Shown here in pieces: positions 1 to 12,664 of a DNA stretch of 64,000 nt; within the stretch, counting starts at the first letter, position 1; the number at the start of each line of letters is the position of its first letter. Below the pieces are notes generated by a model. It was given only the letters and a program-made list of their open reading frames with translations. It did not search any database and was not told where the DNA came from. This DNA comes from Periplaneta americana (Eukaryota > Arthropoda > Insecta > Blattodea > Blattidae). The stretch is taken from NCBI RefSeq assembly GCF_040183065.1, contig NC_091130.1, forward strand, positions 25,453,859-25,517,858, written 5' to 3'. The translations under genes and the position numbers were made by a program.

Positions 1-320
1 ACCTAGAGGACTCAAACTGAAGTAGACTGTAGAGAAAGCCGCTCAGTACCTCTGGTCGTAATTTCGGTTTGATTTATTGCAAAGTGTGAGTTCTGTGGAC
101 GAAACAATTTTTTTTTAGTACCAGAAGTAAACATTTCGTTCATTGATATATGTTTTCTAACACAAAACCAAGGAATAAAATCTTGTAAAGTAAAGTTGTA
201 GAGGAAACTTCAATGATTATTTCAAGCATTTTTCATTTAAAATATTTCATTTCTCAAAATTAAAAAAAAAGGTGAAAAGTGTTTCAAGGTACAACAGTCT
301 TCCCAAGTACCGGTATATGG

Positions 321-353
<33 letters not shown>

Positions 354-3272
354 GTCATTCTATATTATTCTATCGTAAAATATTTTTGTAATACCGGTAG
401 GCCTATTTTATTTGTCTCAAAGTTACCATAAAATTCAATGTTTCAGCTGACTGACTGACTTGTGCATTTCAGTACTCATTACGGCCGGCAGAGCGTGATA
501 ATTGTCACGAACGTCGATCATAATACACAGCCTCTGAACGTTCGGTAGAAATTCAACGTACAGATGAACGCAACCTAACGTAACGCAAACGAACGTCGAT
601 CGCAATCCCGGCCTTATTTATTGCATTCTCTATGAACATTGATAGATATCAAGATCCTAGCCATAGTAATTATCCATGACGACGACATTAAACTCATCGG
701 AAAAAGCATTTTTTTTTTTTCAAAAACTATAAACTTCCCACTGATATATTAAACTTTTTGTTATACTCAATATGATCAATTCACTCTGCAAATCTGCAAG
801 GTTGTTTCACTTCCACCCTGTATATATACGTAAATGTTTATCACACATTTTAATGGCAATCATATCAAATCATATTTTCTGTTTTGAATGATTTTCAGTC
901 ATCATGTTATAATGAATTATTGCTATTTCATTATCACTCTTAGCCCGGGCGAGGTCACTATACACAGTGCAGTTTGAATGTTTACCTAGGCTAGCACCAC
1001 ATTGGATTTCTCCTGTTATAGCTTTCGAGAGGAGTAAAATACCGAACTGAAGTGACAACAGGTGTTTTTTTAAGACCTGAAGCTTTCTTTTGATGCACCA
1101 TAATATATATAGTTTCTTTGAAAAAATGTTCATACCTGCTGTAATACTTCCTGGCCCTATTATGTTCAACTAGTTTTTGTACTGCAAACTACACATTTTA
1201 AGTTGTTTGGCGAAATACCTGCATTCAAGGAAAGGTTTAGAAACTTTCGAAGGAAAATAATAAACCTGAATGTGATTAGAAGTCTATCGATTTTACAAAG
1301 AGATGACAATAATTTATTATTCCATCATAAAACAGCTACTGGTCTAACAGATGTTTTATTTACAGAGTACTGTTTATTCTTCGAAGAAAATTCTTCTAGC
1401 AGGTAATAGCCAACATTTACAAAAGTCAACTAGAGAGACAAACTTGTAACCCTTTCCATTTTGGAGTCATTGCCATTTAAATTTAAACAAAATGCCCATA
1501 TAGTGACCAGTGCCAGGTTAAATTTATTTATTTATTAATTTATTGCAGTTCAGGACTTGGAATTGTACAGCTTTTGTAAATCATACCCTAACAAAGCAGA
1601 CATATTTATCTATATATTCTTATTTATGGTTTTAGAGTAGCTATTTAAAGTTGCCAAATTGCAATAATGAAATAATTTCACAGCCATTAAGCATAAAAAA
1701 TTATAAATATTAAAAAAGTAATGGTTGTCATAATAAAAATAAAATACTTGTGGACTTTCATTACAATAAGCTCTTCACATATTTTCTCATTCCTCGATGT
1801 AATTTATGTCTGAACTGAATTATTCAAATATTTATCTAGAAGTATGTACAGAAACATTTCCCTTATTTTACTAAAAACATGACGTAATGAAAATGCAGAA
1901 TAAATTTTCATAATACAATTACTTGAATATTTGATTTCTGAGTAATAAATCTTTAAAAACTTCTCTAAAACCACATTGAATTATTCTTATATATATAAAA
2001 AATATCGTGAGTTTACTACATACGCCACTGTCCATACACCACTCATGCTACCACAATGAAGAAAATAATTCATTTCTAAAACTACGTTAGTGAAAATAAA
2101 TAGTGTAACTACAGCAACAAATATTACAATATAGAAAATGTTAAAAATGACGAATGGTATCTGTAGAAACAAACAATTAATAAATAAAAAGAAATCAAAC
2201 TGAATTCTTGACAATACCATATTTCAAAGCATAGTCATGTTTTTAAGTCATTTATGAATAAAACAAAGTGATGAACATAAAATTTTATTATATGAAGAAT
2301 GCTGAAAAGAATTACAAAATGTGGCTAAAAGAACTTTTACTTCAACTAGCAAGAGAAAAATCTATAATAATTATATAAATTACATTTAACTACAGTAGTA
2401 CGAACATTTTGCGATTTTGGTGTAGAAAAATCCTAAATTTCAGAACAATATATTGGTTCAATTAACATGCTGACTCATGACTAAATAGGATTTTCTCCTA
2501 TTTTCCCCAAAGATGAAGTTGAAATACATTTGGAAACATTGGCTGTTTCTATGTCTAAAACCATGACACTATTCAAGAAAAAACAGTGAAAATCTTAAAC
2601 CATGCTTCAACAATATTACAGTACAGTGATTTTTTCTGGTCTTTAATTTAATTTAATTTGTTTAAATTGTTCATAGTTATACTAAGCACATTTCTTTCTC
2701 AAAATCAGTTTCAGCAATCTTAAAAATAGTAAAGTAAATGGAAAATCACATCAATGATACATAATTATTTTGAAAAATCTTGAAATGAATAACACACAGC
2801 AAATGAACTATTCTATCCATAAAATAAATTCTTTGACCCATTTAAAATGAAAACAAAATATTATTTTCTTAGAAAAAAAATCTTAAAATAGTAGGTACGG
2901 ATTATTAAAACTTAATTATATTTACAGTATATAACTATTAAGAATATATTTCTACTGTAATTACTATTGTCCATATGAAACCCGAACACCACGTGCTTAT
3001 GTCCACACATATATTATGAAAGAATAACCTCAAGCGGGTGATAAATATCATAGAAATTAATCAGAAGACAACATACCTGTAAAATGTAAAGATTATCAAT
3101 ATAAAGTATACATCACAGACTTCTGGACAAAGATCTTTCGTCTAAGTGTAACTCTGTAACTAGAAAATCACTTTAATACACAATACGATTTGATAACTTG
3201 ATAATAGAAAAATAAAAAAATAAAACTATTTATCTACTAAAAAACAATAAGAACTCCAATATCATTAATAAT
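1..3272. other. Intergenic AT-rich stretch without recognised gene
   Basis: No ORF here has family resemblance or credible exon structure; the longest open frames (99 and 77 codons, minus strand) are low-complexity. It holds an (ATT)n tract at 322-353 and a more GC-rich patch at about 480-616 whose two ends both carry GGCCGG in inverted orientation, perhaps a decayed MITE. The segment ending CACCCTGTATATA near 829 resembles the end of a common insect MITE. Nothing else is assigned. Confidence 0.5.
322..353. repeat. (ATT)n microsatellite
   Basis: About ten uninterrupted ATT units. Confidence 0.95.
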
Positions 3273-3499
3273 TAGACAGTGGATGCGGGATGACTTAAGG
3301 AAAAGTGAAGTTGTTTCGTATCAAAGTATATGGCACGTGCCGCGCCGTCCGTCTTTTGTGCACCTGGCGAGTACAGCAGCGTACATAACGAAGGAACCCC
3401 GGTCCGTTCATAGTAACATTGCAACGCAATGTGTGCAGTTGTGTTATCCTGCTCAAGTATTTAGTACGCGTTGAATAGTGTTGTGCTGATCCATTCATA

Positions 3500-3695
3500 A
3501 TGGCAAAACGTTAAATTCGCTCAGAAATACGACATGCAATTAAGAAGTATAAGGGTGACATTTTATGTATTAACGAAGACAATATAGTGTGTAATGTATG
3601 TAAAATTGAAATAAAAATCACAACAACTCAGGCTATAGAGAAACATTGCAACAGTACATCGCACAGGAAATGCGTTGAAATGAAATCTGAGGAAC

Positions 3696-3764
<69 letters not shown>

Positions 3765-3799
3765 TTAGTTGTGTGGGTCTAACGACAAGTGCAACATGA
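3500..3799 (+). pseudogene. BED/CGGBP1-like zinc-finger N-terminus of a transposase, broken
   Basis: An ATG at 3500 opens MAKR and then a TAA stop. The same frame stays open to the stop at 3797 and reads IRSEIRHAIKKYKGD, then C-x2-C (CNVC) and a histidine pair (EKHCNSTSHRKC), the spacing of a BED or CGG-binding-protein type finger. A serine run of about 22 residues, from (CAT)n read as TCA codons, follows and is not expected in the family, so it is probably a microsatellite expansion. The early stop and the missing catalytic domain make this a pseudogene. Confidence 0.6.
3696..3764 (+). repeat. (CAT)n microsatellite inside pseudogene
   Basis: Twenty-three CAT units in a row, read as poly-serine in the BED-finger frame. 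Confidence 0.95.
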
Positions 3800-4176
3800 T
3801 GCTCAGTACAAACATTCCTCTAAAGAAATTGAGTGAACCCATTTTAGAGGTTTTCTTCAGAAATTCTCTCGATACAAAAACTGTTTAAGCGATAGGCGAA
3901 GACGATTCAGCTTCGACAACTTACGAGAATATATGGTCGTTTACTGCAACGCTGGTAATTGCATCAATGATGACGAGGACTGAACCTTGCAAGGTATGTA
4001 CTACAGTACGTTATTTTTCTTTTCCTTTTGACTGTACGGAGATACAGTAGCATGTTGACGTCGTCTGTTTACGTTTAAAACCTGTTGAGCCAATGGTCTG
4101 AATGAAAAAAAAATGAAACATATAGTAAATGTGCACCTACATTTAATGATAAGTCATCCAGCATCCACTGTCTATT

Positions 4177-4177
<1 letters not shown>

Positions 4178-4243
<66 letters not shown>
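4178..4243. repeat. (AAT)n microsatellite
   Basis: About 22 AAT units adjoining the right TIR of the 3.3-4.2 kb transposon. Confidence 0.95.
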
Positions 4244-4477
4244 TGCACAAACACACTAAATCCCAAAAACCCATCACCTTTCAGCCATGCACCGAACAAT
4301 GATTACAATACAGTTCATAGTTTACTGAACTTTTGAAAGAATTCCATTTTCGTAACCTTCATTGAAAAAATTAAGTGAAATGAGAGAACAAATTGTTCGA
4401 AGTAACAGATGTGAAAATTAATTAATCACAACTAACAATCACATTAAAATAAAACGATAAGCAACAGATTGATAGCA

Positions 4478-4690
4478 CCCAGCGTAGCTCAGTTAAGACG
4501 TTTGTCTGCCGATTTGGAGATGCGCTCAGCCGCGGGTTCGATTCCCGCTTGGGCTCATTACCTGGTTGGGTTTTATCCAAGGTCTTCCCCAATCGTAAGG
4601 CAAATTTGAGGTAATCTATGGCGAATCCTCGGCCTCATCTCACTATCACCAATCCTATAGCCGCTAGGCTGACCAGATTTTTTAAACACT
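4478..4690 (+). mobile_element. tRNA-derived SINE (family 1)
   Basis: The head carries a pol III A box (TAGCTCAGTTA) and a perfect B box (GGTTCGATTCC, 4535-4545). The body reads CTGGTTGGGTTTTATCC, then TCTTCCCCAATCGTAAGG and GGCCTCATCTCAC. The same body recurs at 17684-17910 and, more distantly, in the 47, 55 and 62.7 kb SINEs. The head cannot fold as a functional tRNA with an intact anticodon arm. Confidence 0.85.
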
Positions 4691-5150
4691 GACAAAATGG
4701 ATCCCAGAATGTTATTCTACATTTTACAGAGCTATTCCACATGATGAAAAAGAAAATTAATGCCTCTCAGATGAGTAATTGCTTTGTTAGTTCGTACAGA
4801 GTCAGGTTCATAAATGAAGGGTAGGTACACGGGAAAAATGAACAAAGTCACATTTCCACTAAGGTTTAGATAATGATCTATTTTAGTTCATTACTGCAAA
4901 ATTTATTGTTGTTTCTACTTGAAATGAAGGAAATTATGAGTGTATCTGTGGTTTTAATTCTCCTTTACCACTTTTGTAAAAATAACACTAAAGTTTGTAG
5001 TAATACAGTGAATTAGATAACGACATCAGCCTTAAAGGAATTGTAACATTGTTCGTTTTTCCCGTGCACTCTTCAAATTTTATTTCCTATTTTTTGTCTT
5101 GTATTCATGATTCACTCAATTTTTTTCTCCACCAATGTCTTATTCTATGT

Positions 5151-5366
5151 AGGGGAGAGTCGGTTAGTATCAGACATCGGGTAATATCGGACGCTGAGTT
5201 TCTTTCATCTACCACACAATGATAGTACCTGATTGACATGGTTACGTTTCTGTGATGTCGCATAGAGAAACGTAACCATGTCATTCAGGTACGACCATAT
5301 GGTGGTAGATGAAAGAAACGCACTGTCCGATATTACCTGATGTCCAATACTACCCGACTCTCCCCT
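5151..5366. mobile_element. Fold-back MITE (hairpin)
   Basis: Nearly the whole 216 bp is self-complementary. AGGGGAGAGTCGGTTAGTAT on the left matches the complement of the right end CTCTCCCCT, and the arms meet at a small loop near 5258. TA bases flank both ends. No coding capacity. A transcript would fold into a dsRNA hairpin of about 100 bp. Confidence 0.85.
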
Positions 5367-6450
5367 ATATTAATCCGTGTAATCAATTTTTAAGTAGTAT
5401 GTACTGTATGTTGGTCCCAATAAATACATTTTGAACTTTCAAATACTTCATATCGCATAAAAAATCAAACAGGAAAGAAATTTTATGGAAAAGCAGCGTA
5501 TGTCCATTTTATTTTTATAAATAATTAATTTAGGACGAAACTATTACATGAAATGTTACATAATTTCATAAACATAATGATACCAAATGCCTAAACAACA
5601 TATGTGAAAATCACAGTCCTAAGTTCTATATTTCATGATTTCATGATTCATGTTTTTTGGCGCTCCTGAAAATTATGAAAATGGACATTCGCCCCTTTGC
5701 TTTTCAGGTACGGATTTCAGACAGAAAATGCAAATATTTCTCTGCTAAAACTTAAAGAAGGTCAACAACTTCTGAAATTGTTTATGTGTGAACAAACAAC
5801 ATTTTGAACAGTTAATTTTAATACCTTTATTAGTGTTGATACTAATTTTATTGACCTTCTGTCACAAATTCACAGTAATGTATGCCAGGAAGCAAGAGAA
5901 TGAACGTGATGTCTTTACCAGCATTCTAATGACTTAATAGTTTATTTGAAATGGAGTATTTATGATCAAGTTTTATGGCAGTTTTTCTAGGTCATGTGAT
6001 TCATGTTACTAGAATACACTGGCTGTCTCGCACGTTTTATGTATGCAATAAATTAAGTTTCATAACGCATCTAAAGTAGTGAGAGCACAGATTTTCCCAG
6101 ACTGTAACTTAACACACACAGTACAAACTAGTCCTTTACAAATACCACGTCTGTTGAGATACAAGAAAGGAGAAAATAAGAAATCAACTTTAAGACCAAC
6201 AAAGGTGCCTTAGCATGTTGTGTGTTACTGTTTTCGAACGCCTAAAAAGAGGCAAAAATGACTCATTCTAAGGAATGAGTTCATGATGACTAGACTGAGA
6301 AACTTCATGCAATTGTATGTTTTTATTGATTTCACATATTGAAAAAGTAAAAGTGGATCTTTGCCTATAATGGTTTTTATGTTCGATTGAAGTCAAATCT
6401 ATTTGCATAAATGCATAATTCGAGGGTTTTACCTTCAAAACACATATATA
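5367..6450. other. Unassigned AT-rich sequence
   Basis: No ORF above 60 codons, tRNA or repeat was recognised in this stretch. Confidence 0.4.
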
Positions 6451-7078
6451 TTTTTATGCTCGACCATGCCGAAATGTAGTAATTATACACCTGGTAGCAG
6501 TCCTTTAATGCATGTCATTAAAGTACAATTACTCATTAAAGTTCAGGTGTTCAGCCAATGACAAGTCAGCTTTGTACTGTTATATCGATTATTCTCGGAT
6601 ATGCAATTTTAAGACAATTAGCGAAAAGTCACGGAGGCTGGAAATCCAATACTGTCGCAGAAGGTTATATTCTGTTACTATAATAATTAGCGTTAATTGT
6701 AAATAATATTCAAATAAATTCAATTTGTCATCTCGTTTTTCAATTCTAAATCAATTTCCAGGTTATATCGGAGTAATCTTCATCTTATTCTCTGCCAAGG
6801 TCAATGACATTCGGCCTCGGAAAAAATCAATACTTTCGCGTCTGCGCACATCTCACAATTCAGGTCAGTTCACACATAACCATAAGAAGACCTAATTTTA
6901 AATAATTTTAAGTTAGAAATATGGTCGAGCATAAAAAGTCATATGAAACTTGCCTATAAAGGTAATTAAGACGCTCGTTTGAAAATTATGAAACTCGCTT
7001 GCACTCGTTTCAAAAACAAACATACTTGCGTCTTAATTACTACCATTATACGCTCGCTGCATAATGTACTATTATTCT
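6451..7078. mobile_element. Repeat with TATGCTCGACCAT inverted ends, copy 1
   Basis: TTTTTATGCTCGACCAT at 6451 is mirrored by ATGGTCGAGCATAAAAA ending at 6937. An adjoining palindromic segment continues to about 7078 (GGTAATTAAGACGCTCG with its complement). A second copy with the same layout lies at 52066-52769. A short ORF begins MPKCSNYTPGSS in both copies (one ATG is at 6466), but it matches no family I know. Probably a non-autonomous DNA transposon. Confidence 0.7.
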
Positions 7079-7619
7079 GCATATTTAAATGTGTATATTA
7101 ACATTTTTCCTGTTTTGCCTGATTTATTATCTAATTTAAAAATTTCTCTCTATCCAAGCAGCGGGATATGTACTCCAAGTTATAAATGGTGCCTTGTTCA
7201 AACCCAAAGGCCACACATATGCAGCTTGAAATGTGTAGCTCAGTTTTTCAGTAAACTTAAATTTTTTTTTCCTTGCAAAACTAATGGCATATTTAGAAAC
7301 ACATCACGCATTAGTTTTCCTATATCTTTACTACAAAAGAGAGAAAAAAAATTTATAACCATTGCATAGGCTACTTAAAAATAGAAATTTTCCATTGCCA
7401 CTATAAATATTTCATTTTTATTTAAAAAAGTATTCATTTAATCATAAAACCCATGTGCTATTTTGTTAACCACATTGTATAAAACATGCAGCAATAATTT
7501 CATGTTCCTATCATCAAAATTGTAAGAGCCTTTACACTTCGAACCTGACGAAATGTGCTGAAAAAAAAAGTGTGAGAAAATAGCTTGTAAAATTTACATG
7601 GAATTGAAGTTCAAGGGTG

Positions 7620-8205
7620 ACAACCCTCCACCCCCTCTATCTTCACGAAACAGATTAAAAATTGTGCAGTCAGCAAATTTGTAAAATTTTAAAATATCAG
7701 CAATCTGAAAAGATTCTTGTATGCATATTATAGAAGGCTTTTTGTCCTGAACTTCTTGCTTTAATAAATCCATTTTGTTTGTTAAAGACCTAGAGTTCCA
7801 TTGTAAAATTTTTAGAGTGTCTATATGTTTTTCGTTACCGTAATGTTGCCTTTTCGTTTTAATTCTTGGTCTTTAAATGTACTACCCAATGAGACACGGA
7901 ATTTATTCTTTTTAGCCCCATTTTTTATATTACAGAGAACGAATTTTGCTTCTGCATTGGACTGACACCATACTTCAATCCTTTTGGTATTATATTTGCC
8001 TCTTTGTCTCATTACATGGTTCTTTTCAATATTAAATTTGGCTCTGATTGACTGGACGGTGTGACTTTTGGTGTTCCAAATAAGTACTTCAGTACGATAC
8101 TTGACATCTCTCAGTGCAGTCCCTACCCAGAGATCCGATTGAGAGACTATTTTACCTCCGGAGAATTTTACACTGAGGGACTCCATGAATATGAACAATG
8201 AAAAA
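7620..8205 (-). pseudogene. LINE: ORF1 end and endonuclease start (inverted segment)
   Basis: Minus-strand ORF 8198-7821 (125 codons) is a lysine/arginine-rich ORF1-type C-terminus ending VTKNI. Just downstream, after a frame change, the sequence reads TLKILQWNSRSL, then DKKPSIICIQES and REDRGGGGLS. This is the start of an EEP-type (APE-like) endonuclease domain, with the N of the WN motif and the E of the QES motif visible. It is cut at the left target duplication, so no catalytic core or RT remains. Function as ORF2 start is inferred from the motif order. Confidence 0.7.
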
Positions 8206-8457
8206 AATATATTCTTCTATATTGTCCATCCACAAACCACAAAAGAAGTAAATTAAAATCATCAGTACCAGTTACAGAAGACACAGCCCTGCAGTATATA
8301 TTGACTACACCCCACCTTTGGCTACTAGCAACAGGCATCTATAATGAACACCGATCAAAATACCCCTCATTTCTCGTGAAAAACAAATGAATAGACTACA
8401 GTGGATTATAGGGGACTTTATGTTGTCAGCAAACAGCTGGATACATTAAGAAGATTG
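8206..8457 (+). pseudogene. LINE ORF2 C-terminus and 3' UTR
   Basis: Reads ILLYCPSTNHKRSKLKSS..., then LWLLATGIYNEHRSKYPSFL and a stop. This is the tail after the Cys/His knuckle of the ORF2 protein, whose fuller copy is on the minus strand at 41.1-41.6 kb. The 3' UTR ends GGATACATTAAGAAGATTG at the right target duplication. Confidence 0.75.
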
Positions 8458-8474
8458 ATTGAAGTTCAAGGGTG

Positions 8475-9498
8475 CAGCCCATTTATATATTGCGTACCCC
8501 ATATAAATAAGAGATTGCTGATTCATTTTTTTTTACAAGAAAACAAAAATGCGTTTTTTACTGAAAATGACCAAAATTTCACCTGTCACCCACTTAAGCA
8601 TATGAAATTTCATTAAAATAGGACTTAAGGATATAGAGGAATCAAATTTATAGAACACAAAAATTTTTAAAGATGGAAGGTGTATACAACTCCTTAAGAA
8701 TATATTCTGATGTGAAGTTCGTAACAGTGGGGGTGGAGGAGGGGAATCTCTGAATTCTGGGATAAGAAAAAGAAATTTAACTACTCACGCCATTAAATAA
8801 CATCTTTTTTTAATCTACCTCATTTGTCTTCAAATTAAGACTAAACTTCACAATAGTATCACATTTGCACACACACAACCAACAATAGTCTTTCTAGACT
8901 AAATTCTTGCCTGTGACATAAAAAAACAGACCGAGTTGGAAAGTCAAGTGTTTTCTTTTTTTAAAAAGTATGCAAGAGATAAAAACACAAAAACAAAACT
9001 TTATTTTGTGAGTATTCTGTGTAAGCTATTTCCATATAATTTATATTACAAACTGTCACTTACATCATTTTAAGTAAAACAAGTATTTTCATTATGTAAT
9101 GTATAGTTGTCGGTGTTTAATTTACATACATTTCAAATACACATTATCCTAGCAATTCAATCATTCACATCATTATTTTTTTATCCTGTTTCATTTTATG
9201 GCTAGCATTTAGAACTGATCTGAAGTTCTTTATGCCTGCTCTTCCAGCCACATTTGGTATCACGAACAATGCACATCTAGTATGGCAAAATTGAACAATT
9301 TCAGATTTTTTCATGTAGATCATTTCACATTAAAAAGTTTGTCATGCTATGGCGTCAATTCTGACTATTGTTACTGAGATTTAAAAGAAATCTGTTTGCT
9401 GTATGACATTATTTTCCATAGTTTAGGTTAGCTTCAGACTTTTAGAGGAGTGCTTAGTGAGCTATTAACAAGAATTGACGCTGTTACTATGATTTAAA
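8475..9498. other. Unassigned AT-rich sequence
   Basis: No gene, RNA or repeat recognised. Confidence 0.4.
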
Positions 9499-9500
9499 TA

Positions 9501-10154
9501 CAGTAAAACCTCGTTAATCCAGATCCCGATAAAAGATAGAAAAAGAAAAGTCCGTAAAAATAGGTAATGCGAGGTTTCAAAAGTGACTGGAAGTCAACAA
9601 AATGCACTGATCATATAGCTTCGCAATGGTTAAACACATTTGCACATTGTTTCACTCGTCACAATTTTAAAGTACACCACCACAGTCAATTTCCATTCTG
9701 CTGCTGTATCAAACATCTCGTTCTTTGATTATAACACATGTACATACTATTGTATATCGTATTTTAATCATTAAGAGATAACAATATAAAACGTTTTAAT
9801 GTGTTACCATTATATCTCATAAATAATGAACTCCAAATTGTCCGAACAGAATACAAACAATTATTTTACTACAATACTGCAGTAAGTATTTCGAGTGATA
9901 GGCCTACAGGTTTAAGTCCATCAGGCACATCATAATACGAGTAATTATCACGTATGTACTGTATTGTATTGCTTTACATTAATATGTACATTAGGTTGAT
10001 GCTCTTTAAATGTACAACAGACTTCATTTGTTTCTATAAACGGAGTTTTAATGTACTTCCTTCTGTTCTTTTAGGTTATTTCAGTTAATCTGGACTTAGT
10101 TAATTTGGACAACTTAACCTCTATTTAGTCCGGATTAACGAGGTTCTATTACTG
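9501..10154. mobile_element. pogo/Tigger-type MITE
   Basis: Starts CAGTAAAACCTCGTTAATCC and ends with the near-complement GGATTAACGAGGTTCTATTA before ACTG, with TA on both sides (9499-9500, 10155-10156). CAGT...AACCTC termini with TA duplication are typical of pogo/Tigger elements. There is no transposase ORF, so it is non-autonomous. Confidence 0.8.
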
Positions 10155-10407
10155 TATTGGTATACACTTTTTACAGCAAAAAACAATTAATTTTTTTATT
10201 CTGTTATATTAACATAAAATTTCTCATTATATTTAAACAAATTTCTTTGAAAAACAAAAAACTGTCTTTCATTCATTAGGGTAATTATACGATATTGTTA
10301 ATTTTCACTGAATTCTCTCGATTTTATATACAATGAGCACGAAAACTCTCATCCAGATCTTTTATAGGCTACTGTATAAGATCACGAATATTTTGTACAC
10401 TTCCATC

Positions 10408-10719
10408 TCAGCAGAATATCCAACATTACTCATTCCATGCATTGTAAGTACACATAAATGGCTCTTTGCAAAGGATATATTGAACTTTAAAGGTGTTCCC
10501 ATCTCACTTTAGTTTTGGTACAAGTTCAACGTGACTTCCTTTTAACAATGCTGAAGGATTAGGAAAAAAAAATATATTCAGTGTCTAATAATAAACATGA
10601 AGACTAATATTCTTATCAGTTACCAATGAATTTTACTAGTAATGGAGTTAAAATATAAATCCTTTCATACTCGCTTCCTAAATTATAGAAAAAATGTTTA
10701 AATATTCACATTTTTTTAA
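10408..10719 (+). repeat. Tandem duplication, copy 1 (split by transposon)
   Basis: From GAATATCCAACATTACTC to TTCACATTTTTTT this matches 13392-13710 closely. The remainder of copy 1 (CTGAAATACTTTATAATGTG...) is found after the piggyBac-like element, at 13343-13391. The two copies were therefore adjacent before the insertion. The sequence has no recognised function. Confidence 0.85.
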
Positions 10720-11063
10720 CCCTTAAGTACTGTGGACAGTCTGTTAGACTGCTCCCTATTTTCCCCATTCTCTATTTACCTTATCTTCAAGCCAATTCCT
10801 CTATTGCTTTGTCTACCTTTCAATTTGGATGAGTCCTACATCACAAGAAAGTGACGTGCGTTATCTCAATTTTTTCTCAAGCAATATTCAGTTCTGTTTG
10901 TTTGAAGCGGTCTCACAGATGTACTACAGTAGTTGTGTGCGTGTATTTCACATGCATGTTTTCGTTATTTCTTCTAATTTTTCAGATTGTTGCGTGGTAT
11001 AACTATCATCTCTACAGGCAAACAAGATGGAAAAGCAAGACCTTCTAGGTAATGTGGTTTCCA

Positions 11064-11899
11064 CAGGGGCGGCTCGCCCATAAGAGCTGCGGAGCTGCAG
11101 CACTCCCTGCTTTGTCAAGAAAATAAAAATAATTTTAATTTTAATTTGTAGAATAATTTTTTATAGCTTTTCTTAAGTAAACCGCTTTATATTTCATCTG
11201 GCCGGGAATATGTACTATTATCTTATGCATAATATTTTTGCGCATCGACTGTATTGGAATTGACACTGCATTCAAAGTCGTCCTGGGATCTGCAGGGTGG
11301 TCAGCTCATAGATAGTGTGTCTTGCATGGTCAGGGGGTAGAGAGGTGAAGGGAAGCAGAGGGAAACTGCAGCTGTTAAAACCCATATTTCGCTGCAGTGG
11401 CTTGCAGAGCCAGGCCACAAGGGAAGATCTTTCCTCTCCTCCCACACAACTATTTTAATGCTGCGTCATATGGATTCTCTATTCCCTTGAAACTTAATGA
11501 CAAAATGTTTATTTTCTCTTCACATACTTATTGTTGTAGAATCTTATCGAGTTAATACAACAAAATTAATATCCTCTTTTGCCTTATTATTATATATCCA
11601 GCCTCTTTAACTCAAAATGTTTGTGCGAGTAGAATCCTTTTGATATAGCATGTAAAATACGAAAAAGACCTCTTTCCAGTTTTAGAAAATTGTTGACTGT
11701 TCAGTATATCCGAGTGTTGCTTTGGTGTGACATCTTAGTACTGTAACTTAACCAGTGCAAATGTGCAAGCATTAGTGTGTGTGAATTACAGAATATTAAT
11801 TTTTCTCAACTTTCCCTTGCGGAGAAGATTGAAGTGAAATTTGTATATACCAAAATCTACTGCAGCGCCCCCAATCCACAAGTTCACGAGCCGCCACTG
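11064..11899. mobile_element. hAT-like non-autonomous element
   Basis: Ends are CAGGGGCGGCTCG and the complement of CGAGCCGCCACTG. The flanking octamers are GGTTTCCA (11056-11063) and GGTCTCCA (11900-11907), a one-mismatch 8-bp target duplication as expected for hAT. No transposase ORF. It is nested in the piggyBac-like element. Confidence 0.85.
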
Positions 11900-12587
11900 G
11901 GTCTCCATGTCTGAAGAGAAAAAACAAATACTCATGCTCTCGATATGGAGTTCCTATTTGCTTGGAGTACTCCAGGAAAATTTGTGCGAGGTGTTTGCAC
12001 GAAAATTGAGTGGTCCATGATGGAATGCAGTGTTATAAACAGTGTTGTGCTTTGTAGTAAAAAAAAAAAAAAAAAACCTGGAGTGTGAAAAGTATGTTTT
12101 TCATACAGTAAACATTGCCTGTTCCAGGAAACTGAACAATAACTCGACAAAATATTTCACTGACATGTTGAAGTGCAGTAAATATTAGCATTATATTCTG
12201 AATTCTTATTATTTTGACAATACAAAATCATGACAATCGTTTAATAAACTTAAAAATGAAAATGTTGGGAAAAGCAGCAAATCTTTACTGCATTTTTTTG
12301 TTATTTTCATTGTCTGTAATTGTTTTAGACTATTAAAAATTTCCAAACGACTTATATTTACATACAGTATTATAATATTCTGGAGTCATGTATCAATGGT
12401 CAGTATGCTGCAGATATACATAATAAATTCTTATTTTATAAATGAGGGGTTCACAACCTGACTGGACCAAGTCCTTCTGGAATAATTTTGAGAAACTGAG
12501 TCTTAAAGTTCCTGGTTCATGCTTAGCAACCTTCACCTTCCATAGGAAATGCTGCCCTCTGTGGAGTAACAATTTCAAGGAAAAATT

Positions 12588-12664
12588 GTTCCGGGGCCGG
12601 GTATCGATCCTGGGACCCTTCGCTTAGTGCGCGAATGCTCTTCCGACTGAGCTACCCCAGGAAC
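12588..12664 (-). repeat. tRNA-like SINE head (minus copy)
   Basis: Reads TCCTGGGGTAGCTCAGTCGG...GATCGATACCCGGCCCCGGAAC on the minus strand. The acceptor and T arms can pair, but the anticodon loop lacks the invariant U33 context. It recurs at 13005-13081, so I call it a SINE head and not a tRNA gene. Confidence 0.75.

Larger units (their letters stand above)
3273..4174 (+). mobile_element. Decayed DNA transposon with 25-bp TIRs and BED-type finger remnant
   Basis: The ends are matching inverted repeats: TAGACAGTGGATGC at 3273 and its complement ending at 4174, with about 25 bp agreeing except for one base. The 902-bp interior encodes a zinc-finger remnant (3500-3799) followed by a short match to the start of a hAT-type transposase (PLKKLSEPILEVFF near 3820-3870). 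The rest of the transposase is missing. No clean target duplication can be read because both flanks are AAT-rich. hAT superfamily is an inference from the BED-like finger. Confidence 0.7.
7603..8474 (+). mobile_element. LINE insertion with 5' inversion and 17-bp target duplication
   Basis: ATTGAAGTTCAAGGGTG occurs at 7603-7619 and again at 8458-8474, flanking the insertion exactly. The 3' part of the element (about 8206-8457) is on the plus strand, while its 5' part (8205-7620) is inverted. This is the signature of twin priming during target-primed reverse transcription. The 3' part matches the LINE at 40.3-41.6 kb, so both belong to one jockey/R1-like family. Confidence 0.85.
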
